A model generated the notes under the pieces. It did not search any database. It worked only from the letters and a program-made list of their open reading frames with translations, and had not been told where the DNA came from. From Flavobacterium petrolei (lineage in GTDB: Bacteria; Bacteroidota; Bacteroidia; Flavobacteriales; Flavobacteriaceae), in the NCBI RefSeq assembly GCF_003314435.2, contig NZ_QNVY02000001.1:496001-560000 (forward strand): 64,000 nt of DNA. Direction: 5' to 3'. The translations under genes were made by a program, and so were the position numbers. Position 1 is the stretch's first letter. The number at the start of each line of letters is the position of its first letter. Positions 1-9,991 of the stretch are shown here, piece by piece.

Positions 1-318
1 AATCAATTTTTCCTCCGTGGCATCTACATAAATTACTTTAAAGACACCATTGACATCAACTTCAAAAAGAACTTTTACATTTCCTTGAAAATTACTTAGT
101 TTCAAATTCTCCGGAATTTCAAAATTCGCAAAAACAAAATCCTGCACCTGATTGTAAAAACAAGTCTCTAAAGCATTCGATTGTACGTTTACGCAATTCG
201 CAAAAACTGGAAAACGCTCCGCTGTGTTGCCGGACTGTACCGTAACACTTTTAATATCTTGAGCAGAAATAGTAAAGGAATTTAATAGTAAAAGTAATCC
301 CAACAACCCTTTGTTCAT
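1..318 (-). CDS. Secreted TonB C-terminal-like domain protein (3' end outside window)
   Basis: An open frame runs from an ATG at 318 to the window edge, giving 106 codons with no stop. It begins with a clear signal peptide (MNKGLLGLLLLLNSFTISAQ). The following sequence contains PVFANCVNV, then a stretch ending VKVLFEVDVNGVFKVIYVDA. This pattern (Cys after a PVF segment, then a beta-strand with V-NG) resembles the TonB C-terminal fold found in small periplasmic Bacteroidetes proteins annotated as energy transducer TonB. The start lies 20 bp after the deoC stop, so the two may be cotranscribed. The C-terminal part of the domain is missing, so the assignment rests on partial similarity and is moderate. 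It has no N-terminal membrane anchor and proline-rich region as in classical TonB, so a role in energy transduction is not implied. Confidence 0.6.
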   Translation of the reverse strand, partial: MNKGLLGLLLLLNSFTISAQDIKSVTVQSGNTAERFPVFANCVNVQSNALETCFYNQVQDFVFANFEIPENLKLSNFQGNVKVLFEVDVNGVFKVIYVDATEEKLI

Positions 319-337
319 ACTTATTTTCTTTTTGAAT

Positions 338-1081
338 TTAATATTCATTATTTGAATTTTGACCATTCGCTATCATTTTTGCGCCGGAAGTCCCTATTCT
401 TTTCACCCCTAATTCAATCATCGCAACTGCTTCCTCGTATGTCCTCACTCCACCAGCAGCTTTTACCGGAAGAGGTGAAGCATTTTCAAGCATCATCATT
501 ATAGCAGGAATAGTGGCGCCATTAGGTAAATTATTTTCTGTTTTATAAAATCCCGTAGAAGATTTTACAAAAACCTTTGGAAACAGCTCTTGCTCGAAAT
601 TAGAAACAATTACATTTTTTATCAAACTTGACAATTGGATAATTTCTTTTTCAGTGAGTGCAGCCACTTCAATAATCCATTTTACTACTTTATTATGAGC
701 CAGACCTAATTGGGTACATCTTAAGATTTCCTCTTTAACCAAATCTATTTCACCATTTTTAAAAGCCATGTAATTGCATACAAAATCCAAATCATCCGCA
801 CCATCTTGTATCGCGTGAAGCGCCTCTTGAATTTTATCTTCTAATAAAGATGTTCCTTCGGGAAAATCAATTACAGTCCCTATTTGCACTAACGAATTCG
901 CTTCCGTAATCATCTTTTTAGCCAAAGAAACCATTTCTGGTCTAATCATTATAAGTTTAAAATGCTCCTCGATAGCTTCCTGAACAAATTCCTGAGCCAC
1001 AAGGTTATTTTTTTCTTCACTGATTCCCGCTTGCTCCGCAGTTTTTAAATAGGTGGAATCTAAATATTGCTTGATATTCAT
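338..1081 (-). CDS. deoC: Deoxyribose-phosphate aldolase
   Basis: This 247-residue cytoplasmic enzyme splits 2-deoxyribose-5-phosphate into glyceraldehyde-3-phosphate and acetaldehyde in deoxynucleoside breakdown. The class I aldolase signature is visible: the Schiff-base lysine K173 in FVKSSTGF, the second active-site lysine K207 in PVKAAGGVRT, and the DDLDFV acidic segment near residue 97. Length fits the family (about 220-260 residues). The ATG at 1081 is preceded at 1121-1128 by TATTTTTG on the minus strand, a match to the Bacteroidetes -7 element, so it probably has its own promoter. No other deoxynucleoside catabolic gene is adjacent. The family assignment is firm. Confidence 0.95.
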   Translation of the reverse strand: MNIKQYLDSTYLKTAEQAGISEEKNNLVAQEFVQEAIEEHFKLIMIRPEMVSLAKKMITEANSLVQIGTVIDFPEGTSLLEDKIQEALHAIQDGADDLDFVCNYMAFKNGEIDLVKEEILRCTQLGLAHNKVVKWIIEVAALTEKEIIQLSSLIKNVIVSNFEQELFPKVFVKSSTGFYKTENNLPNGATIPAIMMMLENASPLPVKAAGGVRTYEEAVAMIELGVKRIGTSGAKMIANGQNSNNEY

Positions 1082-1263
1082 AGCGTTACTAATTTCTTGA
1101 TGATAACTAATTCGAACTCACAAAAATACATTTTATCTGCACATAAGATTCTTCTATTTGTATTTTTATAAACTCAAAACTACTATTTGTAGGCATTTTT
1201 AAAATAGAATTCGTAAACAACTTCTTGAAAAGATAATTTCTTATTTTACGAAAACCTATAAAC

Positions 1264-1290
1264 AAAAAAATCCCACCGAAGTGGGACTCA
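1264..1290 (-). terminator. Intrinsic terminator after the gcvH-VanZ unit
   Basis: On the minus strand a perfect 6-bp stem (GTGGGA pairing with TCCCAC, 1271-1276 and 1281-1286) closes a C(UUCG)G tetraloop and is followed by seven T residues. It sits 15 bp after the VanZ-like stop codon. The exceptionally stable tetraloop and the T tract make this a convincing rho-independent terminator. Confidence 0.85.
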
Positions 1291-1304
1291 TTTTATTTTG
1301 AAAA

Positions 1305-1682
1305 TTATCTGAGCTTTGTATTTAAACCAAATAAAATAACCACTGCCACCATTAAAGTTGCTCCGGACAGATTTGCTAAAACATCAAACACCTCTGCATG
1401 ACGGGTTGTAGTAAATAATTCCTGAGCTATTTCGATTCCTATTCCAAAAAAAACAGAAAAAAGAAACGAAGCAATCAAAGGTTTCAAACTATTCGGATCG
1501 TTTGCACGGCTTTTTAAAAACAAGAAACAAAAGAATGTAAGCACAAAATGAAAAAAGGCATGTACCAACTTATCTAAATTGGAAACAGTTCCCAATGGAA
1601 CATTATTCAATTGTACCAAACAGAAAAAAGCAATTGTTCCTGTCCACAGCAAAGCAGCCCAAAAATAGAGGTGTTTAAGCAC
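1305..1682 (-). CDS. VanZ-like family small membrane protein
   Basis: A 125-residue protein with four predicted membrane helices (about residues 5-25, 38-57, 68-88 and 100-119). The motif DKLVHAFFHF, then GIGIEIAQ and DVLANLSGA, matches the VanZ-like family, whose conserved features are a D-K-xxH-xxxF segment and a later E-xxQ plus D-xxxN-xxG. VanZ of enterococci gives teicoplanin resistance, but the molecular function of most homologues is unknown and resistance should not be inferred here. The start is a GTG at 1682 that overlaps the last 8 bases of gcvH. No in-frame ATG lies nearby, so this start and translational coupling to gcvH are likely. Confidence 0.8.
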   Translation of the reverse strand: MLKHLYFWAALLWTGTIAFFCLVQLNNVPLGTVSNLDKLVHAFFHFVLTFFCFLFLKSRANDPNSLKPLIASFLFSVFFGIGIEIAQELFTTTRHAEVFDVLANLSGATLMVAVVILFGLNTKLR

Positions 1683-2055
1683 CTATTAATTCTTTGTACG
1701 ACTCGCTGGAAAGCAATCCATCAACTTCAGCCATATTAGCTATTTTCACCTTGATCATCCATCCAGCTCCATAAGGATCTGCATTTACACTTTCCGGAGT
1801 ATTCTCTAAAGCGTCATTGAAAGCAATGATTTCTCCTGCTATCGGAAGAAACAAATCTGAAACCGTTTTAACCGCTTCAACCGTTCCAAAAACCTCATCT
1901 TTTTCTAATGTTTGATCTAAAGTTTCTACCTCAACATAAACGATATCTCCTAATTCTTTTTGAGCAAAATCAGTGATTCCAACTGTTGCGATATCGCCCT
2001 CAATACTAATCCATTCGTGATCTTTTGTGTACTTTAAATTTGCTGGTATGTTCAT
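1675..2055 (-). CDS. gcvH: Glycine cleavage system H protein
   Basis: This 126-residue lipoyl carrier shuttles the aminomethyl group of glycine between the P, T and L proteins of the glycine cleavage complex. The start KYTKDHEW and the lipoylation motif GTVEAVKTVSD, with acceptor lysine K63, are both canonical, as is the length. It lies downstream of sprA with a 94-bp gap. That gap contains TACATTTG on the minus strand (2104-2111), a perfect TAnnTTTG -7 element, so gcvH can be transcribed separately from sprA. The other gcv genes are not in the window. Confidence 0.97.
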   Translation of the reverse strand: MNIPANLKYTKDHEWISIEGDIATVGITDFAQKELGDIVYVEVETLDQTLEKDEVFGTVEAVKTVSDLFLPIAGEIIAFNDALENTPESVNADPYGAGWMIKVKIANMAEVDGLLSSESYKELIGA

Positions 2056-2103
2056 CTAAATTGTAATTGATAATTATTAATTGATAATTGAAATTTTCTG
2101 TGA

Positions 2104-2111
2104 CAAATGTA
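2104..2111 (-). promoter_or_regulatory. Putative -7 promoter element for gcvH
   Basis: The minus strand reads TACATTTG, a perfect match to the Bacteroidetes TAnnTTTG element, 49 bp upstream of the gcvH ATG in the sprA-gcvH gap. The -33 half is not clear: the nearest TTG is only about 13 bp further upstream. Confidence 0.45.
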
Positions 2112-2149
2112 ACAATCTTCTATTCAAATCTGCTTTAGATTTTGAAAAA

Positions 2150-5100
2150 TTAATTTCCAAAATTATAACGAAGCGTAAATCCGGAACGAATATTCGTCAA
2201 CGGAAAAGAAGTCGAAATTACCGCTTTCGAAAAAGCATGATCGTAATAAAAAATGGCAGTTAGGTTTTTGCTGAATGCGTAATCCGCCGTTAATTTTATG
2301 GACCAAATATTTTGTCCACCTGCCAATTGATTGTTGTCATAATCTAAATAACGTACAATGGTCTGATTGTTTCGATAGGATAAATCCCCTTTCAAATTGA
2401 TGTCGCTTTTTATAATTCCAGTTGGATTGTCCGCCAATCTTGAGGAGAAAATCACATCTTTAAATCGGTACCCCAATCCTACTACATATTCAATTCCTTT
2501 TACCTCGGTCAATAAATTATTATCAAAACTCATTGATAAAGCTCTGTCTTTTTTAATTTCAGTCAGTACTTTTAAAGAACTTTTCAATTCAAAATCCATT
2601 CTTAAAAGTGGGCTGAATTGCTCTACCAAGTTGATATTAGACATAATCGTCTGGTTGAAAAAATTACCGCTTGCATCAACTCCATTTGGTTCATTATCAT
2701 ATTCAAAATTCGATCTGAATGCATTTATAGTGTATGAAGCGCGATAATTATGTTGCAAAGAGAAGCGTTTGAAATTCTTTTTGAAAATACCATAACGCAT
2801 CAATCCATTATATTTTATAGCCCAGTTTGGTATTGGAAAACTTCTAAAAATTCCAAGCGAAACATTTGATGCATCACCTCCGGAATACGCAGCTAAAAAG
2901 GCCGGTAACAAAACAGCTTGATTATTTTTTCCATATCCTAAAGGAAATCCTTCAGCATCGATATTGACAGGATTATTGATATCAATTCCTCTTTCTGTGG
3001 CTAAACGATTTGCTACCGTTAGTCGATTCATTCTGAAATCATCAAAAGCCTCTGATGAAATTTCATTACTGGTAGAAAACGAGGTCTTTATTAAAACTGC
3101 TGATATAGAGAAAATTCCTGTGCTATATGGCGATCTCGGATTGTAAATGCCATCAGTTACATCATATTGTTCCGAAGAATTTTCAGAAAAAGCCCTATCT
3201 AATGTCAAATCAATCTTTAAATCTGGGAACAAATCTACATTGGCTGTAGCCTTAAATAATTTATTAGTTACTTGAGCGAAATTTTGGTTAAAATCCGGAT
3301 AGTTGGTTAACCAACCATTTTTGGCAGCTTCATAACGAACATCATCTTGACTTCCAAAAATAAATCCTAATGAAGGCCTTGAAGATCCTAGAAATCCAAC
3401 ACCCGGCGTATAACCTGGCAAAATTGTACCGCTGTTGTGGGTATAATTCATTTGAATATTCTTTACGCTGGTCAAAACTCCAATCAAACCATCAACAAAT
3501 ACATTGTTTTTTGGGATTTGACTCGTATTGGTATTCACTATTTTTTCACCCGGTTTTGGCGCTGCCGCTTTAGGTTTTGGAAGTGCTTTGTTCGTGTTTT
3601 TTGTCACTCCTAAATATTTGTACAACATTTCCATATTGAATGTAGCGTTCAAATTATTGGAACTCGCATTCTGGATTGTATTTCCTAAATTATAATCTTG
3701 CCCGTCAATTTGAATTTGTGACAACGCATTAGAAGTTCGCTGCCAGCTATAGTCTCCGGTGTAGGAATAATTTGCTTTAACGAAACTGAATAATGGTATT
3801 TTATTAATTGGTATTTCGTAATTCACAACTAATTGTTGCATGTGCTGGTTTGGATCCCCAATATCCCAATAACTATCCCAAATAGTAAAACTGTCAATAG
3901 GCTCATTATCTTCATTCAAATAGTTTTTCACGATATTACTCGAAGAAGCCGTATAATTTAATTTCAACGATTTGGTCAGATTATAATTGAATCCGTATTG
4001 ATAATTAAAAGCAAAGTTTCTACGGTACAATGGGTCAATCCCAATTCCTTCCACTTCCACTTGCCTAAATTGCTGACGATTGTACTGTCTATTAATATTG
4101 GTATTAAAAGAAATATTAGCAGGCAAATAATTAAAATTGAAATCGCTTAAGAGCTTCCAATAATTACTTTTTTTCAAGAATTTGGTCTTCTTGAAAGGCT
4201 CTACAGATTTGGGCTGAAAACTGTATGCATAATCAACAGATGAATTGGCCTGCTGATCTACGTAGTCCTCGATTTCAAAATCATGTCGTTCTACTTCGTT
4301 AAAAGACTGAGAAAACGTAAAGTTTTCCGGATCGTAAACACGTTGCTTTTGTTCCGGCTGGCGTTCTTTTCTCACTCCGATAAAATTGATGCTTTTACGT
4401 TTTGTATAATCAACCGCTCTGCTGGTTATATTGTCTTTTTTATTTTGGTCAGCAGTATTATCAAGCAACTGTTTTAATTTGATATCTTGATTGAAAGGAT
4501 CGTATTCCGGAGTTATCGTTTCTTCTCCAATAGCATAATTGAAAGGCAAATTGACACCCCATTTTTTAGGCAGTAATTTTCCAAGATTTAAATTGGTCAC
4601 AACACTATATTGCTCGGTATCTTCCCGACTTCTTTCATTTGGACCTTGTTCCAATGCTCCAAACCCAATAGTACTTTTTCTTCCAGAGGCTGAAATCGTT
4701 GCGAAATCAGCTAAATTTGAATCTACATTCAACACCGCAGCCATTCCGCCTTGGTTGTCCATATCTGCCAAACGAAGTTCATTAAACCAAACTTCTCCTT
4801 TTAAATCGTTACGAAGATCACTGTTTTTTAAACCTACCATAAGCGTTCGCACTAATCCAAAATTAGGATTTCCTTTTATCCCTAACTTCAACGAACTGCT
4901 TCCGTCGCCGTCTGGTTTACTTGGATCCAAATCTGGATAATAAATTCCGTCTGATGGGAGCGTGGTTGGGTCAACACTCATTGCTAAAATCTTCAATTTA
5001 GTCAGTAATGCCAAAGACAAATCAATTTCATTTTCTTCCGGCCAAACCGCTTCTGCACTCAAAGGAGCACAATCAGCATTAGATGCAAATGAAGCAACAG

Positions 5101-8100
5101 TTACTTTTAAGGGAATCTCAATTTGATAGAAATTTTGACTAAAATCGTTTCCAAAACGAATAAAACCAACCATCTGATTGTCTTGAAGCGCAATTTCACC
5201 AGTCAAAGATTCTGCGTGCAAAAACATTTTCAATTTCTTGAATTGACGCATATCAATACTCACATTTTTAAAAACAGCTCTGGAATCTTCCGGCTCTAAT
5301 CCATCGCCGGAAACTCTTAATGCCAACGATTGCTCATTTTGATTGATTACCGTATTATTATTGAATAATTGCTCTCTTTGAACACCTGGAGGAGTAATAT
5401 AATTTACCGGACATCTTTCATTGTTTTCCTGAACGTTGACAGCCAAAACATCTAAATTAGTATTGTCATCCAAAACATTTGTGTCATTAAAATCAAGCGT
5501 ATTAGTATACCTTCTCCATTCGCCACGCACTAAATCCAACGCTCCAAAACGCATCGTAACTTCCTCATTAAAACCCGTCATGAACATTCTCATAAAACGT
5601 ATGGATCTGAAATCAGAAATGTTTCCAATTGTGTTTTCAGGTTGAGAAACTGGAATTTTAAATTGCATCCATCTGGCTTCGGTAGTCGATCCATCTGGCA
5701 GAGTCACTTGTGTATTTCTGATATCGGTAATATAATTTTGTCCAACATTCATTCCTGGTTGCACATCAATACTGTACTCATAGTAGGCATTGATGGTATT
5801 CATCGTATTATCTCTGTTTATATCTTCTACATCAGGAACCGTTGACGAACCTCTGTTGGGATCTGTAATATCCACGGCTGAGTTACCATCGGTACCATTA
5901 TAATTTTTATACCGTTCCAAAATCCCTCCATCTGTGTTCAAATAAAAAGTATAGTCATCTGCGGCTGGATCCAATTCCGATGCGAAATTCGTATAAACAG
6001 ACCCTTCATTGTCATTGGACAAACCATCCAGACCAACATCCTGATTCCTCCTATTTTCAGCATTGGTATCAAAAGCATAAATCAACGATTGAGAAGCAGG
6101 AACATCTCCCCATAACGGTCGGGGATTTACCAATATTTGATCTGGCCCAAGTCCATTTTCATATTGCTTCCTCCCGTCTTTCAAAACATCTTCTGCTATT
6201 TCTCCTAAATTGAAATAGATTTTTCCAGTGTTTGATTGTGGAGCCTGACCATTTCCAACGTACGGATCTAACACCCAAAACTGAATATACTCCACATTTC
6301 CTTGCTCGAAATTTGTGGAATTCAGCGATCGCATAATTCCCCCAAAGTTTTCGGCCGGGTTTGAAGCTCCATTTGGACTGTTGTTATATGGTCCTCTATC
6401 CGATGGATAGTAACTTAAATCTAATGTATTTACAACTTGTGATTGTCCTTGTGCAATATCAGTCAAAGGATACAATTCCTCGCTAAAAATTCTTCTGGTT
6501 TTATTGAAAGACAAGTCTTCATTTGAAATTCCAGCCGGTTTTTGAGCATAAAAAATAGGATCTATGGAATACCAAGCTAATTTGGCTCTTTTGAAACCAT
6601 AGCTCAAATCATTGGCATTTGCATTGAAATCATACGTACTTGTAGCGTTTCGCTCCGGAGTGGATGCCAAACTCCAAGAATACGGAGACCGCATATCAAT
6701 GGTAGATTGCGAACCCTCAAAATCATCAACATAAATAGTGGATTCTCCCTGAAACTGATCTGCTTTTGGCGTATCCGGTTTCAAAAATGCAATTTCACCT
6801 CGTACCGAAAGATTAGAAGGCACATCAGTATCAATATTTGGTAATTTATTTACCAAACGGGTAAAGAAAGGAACTTCGGTAGAGAAGTTAGTATTGAATC
6901 CAAAAATAGTATTATTAACGGATTCTTGTCCAAAGCTAGATTTTTGGGTAAATGGTCTTTCAGACATTTTCAAGAATGTACCACCGACTACGAAGTTATC
7001 AGAAATTTTATGCTCTACATTTAAGCCCATGAATCTTCTGGTTTGCTGACCAAAAACCGAGTTGTTTTCCAATGACACTTCGATTGGTGTATTAGAGGCT
7101 TGTAGGGATGGATCCAAAATTTGAACGCGGCCTAACTGATAATTCACACTATAATCAACCCCTTCTACTAAAACTCTTCCCGCTGCGGTAACAACCACAG
7201 AACCTTGCGGAACATTGAATGCGCCAATAGGAATCCCGTCACTACCTGTTGATTTATATTTCCCTCTTAATAAAAATTTATTTTTTTCACTGTCCTGCAA
7301 AGCGCCCGATTGTGTATTTCGGTACATATTACGAAACACATATTTCTTCTGATTTTCATTATAAGAACTAACGACATTATAATTTTCGGCAGAACCTGTA
7401 TTAGATAATTTAGAGAACAACAATTCTCCAAAAGGCTCTTTGGTGGTAAAAATTATTCTTCCGTTTTGAGCATCGATGGTCAATCCTGGCATAAAATCAA
7501 AAAAACCATCACCGCCAGTTTGAGGGTCGTTGTTGTAATTCAATTTATCTAAGTTGAAAACTTTCAACAAAGGCGTTTCAGCAACTTTATTTTCAGGAGT
7601 TGGATTTGGAGGAAAAGGGCTTCCCGGAACCTCCGTAATATAATTTAATGGCGAAGGATCCGTGTAAAGTATATTGAATCTAAAATCTTCTTGTTTCAAT
7701 TGATACCCGCCCTGAATCTGATAGATATTTTTCATCATCAGGTTCCAAACCGGATTTTTAACATTGGTTAAGTTGCTTTTCAGCATTTTTAATACCAAAC
7801 TTTGTGAGATGATGGCTTGATTGGACGGACTGTTACCTGTAACCACAGTGGCATCTACGCCATCGTTACCAAATTCTCCAACTTGATACACTTTATCACC
7901 AATCGTATATTGGTACGCCACTGCTAAAACCTCATCATTTGCCAGTCGTTGTTGCAATGAAATATATCCTAATTGTGGGTTGAACGTATATTCATTAGGA
8001 TTCAGTTTTCTGGCATTTTCCAGTTTAGAATAATCCTGACCTTCGCTTACCGTTGTATTAAAACCGGAATTTGAAGTCACTATTTCCCGAATATTAGCGT

Positions 8101-9295
8101 TAAGCAATCCTGTTCCCGTAAGTATTTGAGCAGGATCATAATCGTTATTAGTATTATCAGCAGGAGAATCGAAAGGATTATTAAAAATTCCTGTTGAAGG
8201 ATCTAAAACAACCACTTCATTATCAGGAATACTGGATAATTGACCTTCTCCTAAATCCTGAATCGCAATAATATTTCTTAGATTATTATTGGTTGTAGTT
8301 ACACGGTTTTGCTTGTTTGTAACCCAGATTTCGATTCTGGAAATTTGGACTCTACTATCAATAAAAGGATAATTTGCGAGTGACTTATCGTAACGATTTC
8401 TAAAATATTGGGATAAGAAAAAGTGTCGATCACTATCATAATCCAAAGCAAACATTTCGAAATCCTCAATTGTTCCTCCGCCTTGCGCAATTAGACTTTT
8501 AGTTTGTGATTTTTGTTCCGAAAAAACTCCTGTAATTGTTGTTTTTCCAAATTGCAGTTGGGTTTTCACACCAAATAAACTCTGCGCACCCCGAATCAAA
8601 GAACTGTTCAACGGCATGCTTACATTACCCACTTCTATTTTTTGAATAATATCATCCTCAGTAGGAGCGTAATCTAATTTGATTAAATTTTGAAAAGCAA
8701 ATGTAGACTGCGTATCATAATTGGCATTCACATTAAGTCGCGTCCCCACTTTCCCCATCAAACTCATGCTGATTCTTTGATCAAAATCGAAAGAAAGATT
8801 AGATCGGTTTCTTGGCGAAAAAGATGGATTATCTTGTTTCGTGTAACGCATTCCCAAATCCATTTCAATAGAACCGGTAGGCTTCACATCAATTGTATTA
8901 CTACCAAAAATGGATTCAAAAAGCCCTGATATTATGTAATATCTAGGTAACAAATCTCTTTTTGCGAGTTCGCTTCCTTCTTTTTTACCGTCAATTGCGT
9001 CTACTTTTTGCTTGAAATAATCGCGCATGGATTCTTTCAAAACAAGACTTTCGTATTCTTTTGGCGTTAAAATAATAGGATAATTAATCGAAAACCCATC
9101 GACTGAATTAGTATAAACGTACCGATCCGTAACGGGATCATACGTGTAAGCAGAAAGAATACTCTGAGGGTTTTTTAGTTGAAGCTTTCCAATAGAAAAT
9201 CCAGTTTTAACGGTATCCTGAGCCTCCTGTTTCACCTGAGCCTGCGACACAAAACCACAAAATAAAACAAGCAAAAAAATACAAATTTTATGCAT
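2150..9295 (-). CDS. sprA: T9SS outer-membrane translocon / gliding protein SprA
   Basis: This giant 2381-residue protein is the outer-membrane translocon of the type IX secretion system, the route for gliding adhesins and many secreted enzymes in Bacteroidetes. It opens with a signal peptide (MHKICIFLLVLFCGFVSQAQ). The body is rich in alternating polar/aromatic beta strands typical of a very large outer-membrane barrel, with segments such as GSIEMDLGMRYTKQDNPSF and GKVGTRLNVNANYD, and it ends in FTLRYNFGN, an aromatic-rich outer-membrane C-terminus. Length agrees with F. johnsoniae SprA (about 2400 residues). It lies 25 bp downstream of ruvA and was probably cotranscribed with it. The identification is made on length, family-like sequence and gene order. 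Confidence 0.95.
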   Translation of the reverse strand: MHKICIFLLVLFCGFVSQAQVKQEAQDTVKTGFSIGKLQLKNPQSILSAYTYDPVTDRYVYTNSVDGFSINYPIILTPKEYESLVLKESMRDYFKQKVDAIDGKKEGSELAKRDLLPRYYIISGLFESIFGSNTIDVKPTGSIEMDLGMRYTKQDNPSFSPRNRSNLSFDFDQRISMSLMGKVGTRLNVNANYDTQSTFAFQNLIKLDYAPTEDDIIQKIEVGNVSMPLNSSLIRGAQSLFGVKTQLQFGKTTITGVFSEQKSQTKSLIAQGGGTIEDFEMFALDYDSDRHFFLSQYFRNRYDKSLANYPFIDSRVQISRIEIWVTNKQNRVTTTNNNLRNIIAIQDLGEGQLSSIPDNEVVVLDPSTGIFNNPFDSPADNTNNDYDPAQILTGTGLLNANIREIVTSNSGFNTTVSEGQDYSKLENARKLNPNEYTFNPQLGYISLQQRLANDEVLAVAYQYTIGDKVYQVGEFGNDGVDATVVTGNSPSNQAIISQSLVLKMLKSNLTNVKNPVWNLMMKNIYQIQGGYQLKQEDFRFNILYTDPSPLNYITEVPGSPFPPNPTPENKVAETPLLKVFNLDKLNYNNDPQTGGDGFFDFMPGLTIDAQNGRIIFTTKEPFGELLFSKLSNTGSAENYNVVSSYNENQKKYVFRNMYRNTQSGALQDSEKNKFLLRGKYKSTGSDGIPIGAFNVPQGSVVVTAAGRVLVEGVDYSVNYQLGRVQILDPSLQASNTPIEVSLENNSVFGQQTRRFMGLNVEHKISDNFVVGGTFLKMSERPFTQKSSFGQESVNNTIFGFNTNFSTEVPFFTRLVNKLPNIDTDVPSNLSVRGEIAFLKPDTPKADQFQGESTIYVDDFEGSQSTIDMRSPYSWSLASTPERNATSTYDFNANANDLSYGFKRAKLAWYSIDPIFYAQKPAGISNEDLSFNKTRRIFSEELYPLTDIAQGQSQVVNTLDLSYYPSDRGPYNNSPNGASNPAENFGGIMRSLNSTNFEQGNVEYIQFWVLDPYVGNGQAPQSNTGKIYFNLGEIAEDVLKDGRKQYENGLGPDQILVNPRPLWGDVPASQSLIYAFDTNAENRRNQDVGLDGLSNDNEGSVYTNFASELDPAADDYTFYLNTDGGILERYKNYNGTDGNSAVDITDPNRGSSTVPDVEDINRDNTMNTINAYYEYSIDVQPGMNVGQNYITDIRNTQVTLPDGSTTEARWMQFKIPVSQPENTIGNISDFRSIRFMRMFMTGFNEEVTMRFGALDLVRGEWRRYTNTLDFNDTNVLDDNTNLDVLAVNVQENNERCPVNYITPPGVQREQLFNNNTVINQNEQSLALRVSGDGLEPEDSRAVFKNVSIDMRQFKKLKMFLHAESLTGEIALQDNQMVGFIRFGNDFSQNFYQIEIPLKVTVASFASNADCAPLSAEAVWPEENEIDLSLALLTKLKILAMSVDPTTLPSDGIYYPDLDPSKPDGDGSSSLKLGIKGNPNFGLVRTLMVGLKNSDLRNDLKGEVWFNELRLADMDNQGGMAAVLNVDSNLADFATISASGRKSTIGFGALEQGPNERSREDTEQYSVVTNLNLGKLLPKKWGVNLPFNYAIGEETITPEYDPFNQDIKLKQLLDNTADQNKKDNITSRAVDYTKRKSINFIGVRKERQPEQKQRVYDPENFTFSQSFNEVERHDFEIEDYVDQQANSSVDYAYSFQPKSVEPFKKTKFLKKSNYWKLLSDFNFNYLPANISFNTNINRQYNRQQFRQVEVEGIGIDPLYRRNFAFNYQYGFNYNLTKSLKLNYTASSSNIVKNYLNEDNEPIDSFTIWDSYWDIGDPNQHMQQLVVNYEIPINKIPLFSFVKANYSYTGDYSWQRTSNALSQIQIDGQDYNLGNTIQNASSNNLNATFNMEMLYKYLGVTKNTNKALPKPKAAAPKPGEKIVNTNTSQIPKNNVFVDGLIGVLTSVKNIQMNYTHNSGTILPGYTPGVGFLGSSRPSLGFIFGSQDDVRYEAAKNGWLTNYPDFNQNFAQVTNKLFKATANVDLFPDLKIDLTLDRAFSENSSEQYDVTDGIYNPRSPYSTGIFSISAVLIKTSFSTSNEISSEAFDDFRMNRLTVANRLATERGIDINNPVNIDAEGFPLGYGKNNQAVLLPAFLAAYSGGDASNVSLGIFRSFPIPNWAIKYNGLMRYGIFKKNFKRFSLQHNYRASYTINAFRSNFEYDNEPNGVDASGNFFNQTIMSNINLVEQFSPLLRMDFELKSSLKVLTEIKKDRALSMSFDNNLLTEVKGIEYVVGLGYRFKDVIFSSRLADNPTGIIKSDINLKGDLSYRNNQTIVRYLDYDNNQLAGGQNIWSIKLTADYAFSKNLTAIFYYDHAFSKAVISTSFPLTNIRSGFTLRYNFGN

Positions 9296-9320
9296 ACAAC
9301 TCGTGTTTCTTGAATACCTT

Positions 9321-9902
9321 TTAAAGGTTTTTTAAAGCTTTTTTGATAATTGTTTCCACAGAAGCATCCGGATCTTCTTTAACAATTTTTTCTATAATTT
9401 TTTCAGAAGTTTTTCGTACAAATCCTAAAACTTCCAAAGCTGATAACGCTTCATCTCGATTTGTATTGCTTTGTGACATAGAAACTTCGTCTAAATCATA
9501 CAATTTTAATACTTTTTCTTTCAAATCCAGTATTACTCTTTGTGCTGTTTTACTTCCTATACCTTTAATGGACTGAATTGTAACTACATCCGCAGATGCT
9601 ATTGCATTGGTAATTTGTTTTGGATCTAATGAAGAAAGCATCGTCCGAGCTATACTTGCTCCTATTCCAGAAACGGACAATAAGAGTCTGAAAATCTCTC
9701 TTTCTGACTTTTCCATAAAACCAAAAAGTGTGTGCGCATCCTCCTTTATCTGAAGATGCGTATACACTTTTATGAAATCTGTACTTGGAAGCAAAGAATA
9801 CGTATGTAAAGAAATATTAACATGGTAGCCAACGCCTCCACAATCAATAATTATTTGTGTTGGCGATTTTTCTACTAGTTTACCTTGTAAATGTGCTATC
9901 AT
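9321..9902 (-). CDS. ruvA: Holliday junction branch-migration protein RuvA
   Basis: This 193-residue DNA-binding subunit of the RuvAB branch migration machine has the N-terminal OB fold (MIAHLQGKLVEK...DCGGVGYHV). It also has two helix-hairpin-helix motifs (LSVSGIGASIARTMLSSL and IKGIGSKTAQRVILDLKEK) and the small C-terminal RuvB-interacting domain (EALSALEVLGF...). The partner ruvB is in the same window but 34 kb away, so they are not in one operon. The ATG at 9902 follows two candidate -7 elements (TATATTTG at 9921-9928 and TAATTTTG at 9930-9937, minus strand). This ruvA-sprA order is one I associate with flavobacterial genomes. Confidence 0.97.
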   Translation of the reverse strand: MIAHLQGKLVEKSPTQIIIDCGGVGYHVNISLHTYSLLPSTDFIKVYTHLQIKEDAHTLFGFMEKSEREIFRLLLSVSGIGASIARTMLSSLDPKQITNAIASADVVTIQSIKGIGSKTAQRVILDLKEKVLKLYDLDEVSMSQSNTNRDEALSALEVLGFVRKTSEKIIEKIVKEDPDASVETIIKKALKNL

Positions 9903-9920
9903 GAAGTCTTAATATATTTC

Positions 9921-9928
9921 CAAATATA
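9921..9928 (-). promoter_or_regulatory. Putative -7 promoter element for ruvA-sprA
   Basis: The minus strand reads TATATTTG, a perfect TAnnTTTG, ending 19 bp before the ruvA ATG, which predicts a short leader of about 12-14 nt. An overlapping alternative, TAATTTTG, lies at 9930-9937. No convincing -33 TTG was picked out. Confidence 0.5.
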
Positions 9929-9991
9929 ACAAAATTAGCATACGCTTAAATTAAATTTAAAATTTTAACTATGCTTCTTGTCTACAGACTA

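Noticed and set aside
1305..1682. Glycopeptide resistance suggested by VanZ similarity
   Set aside because: No vanA/vanB-type genes are nearby and VanZ-like proteins are widespread small membrane proteins without a resistance role shown.
2397..6213. Plus-strand open frames opposite sprA
   Set aside because: They are antisense shadows of a long, conserved minus-strand gene, with no start context or family resemblance.
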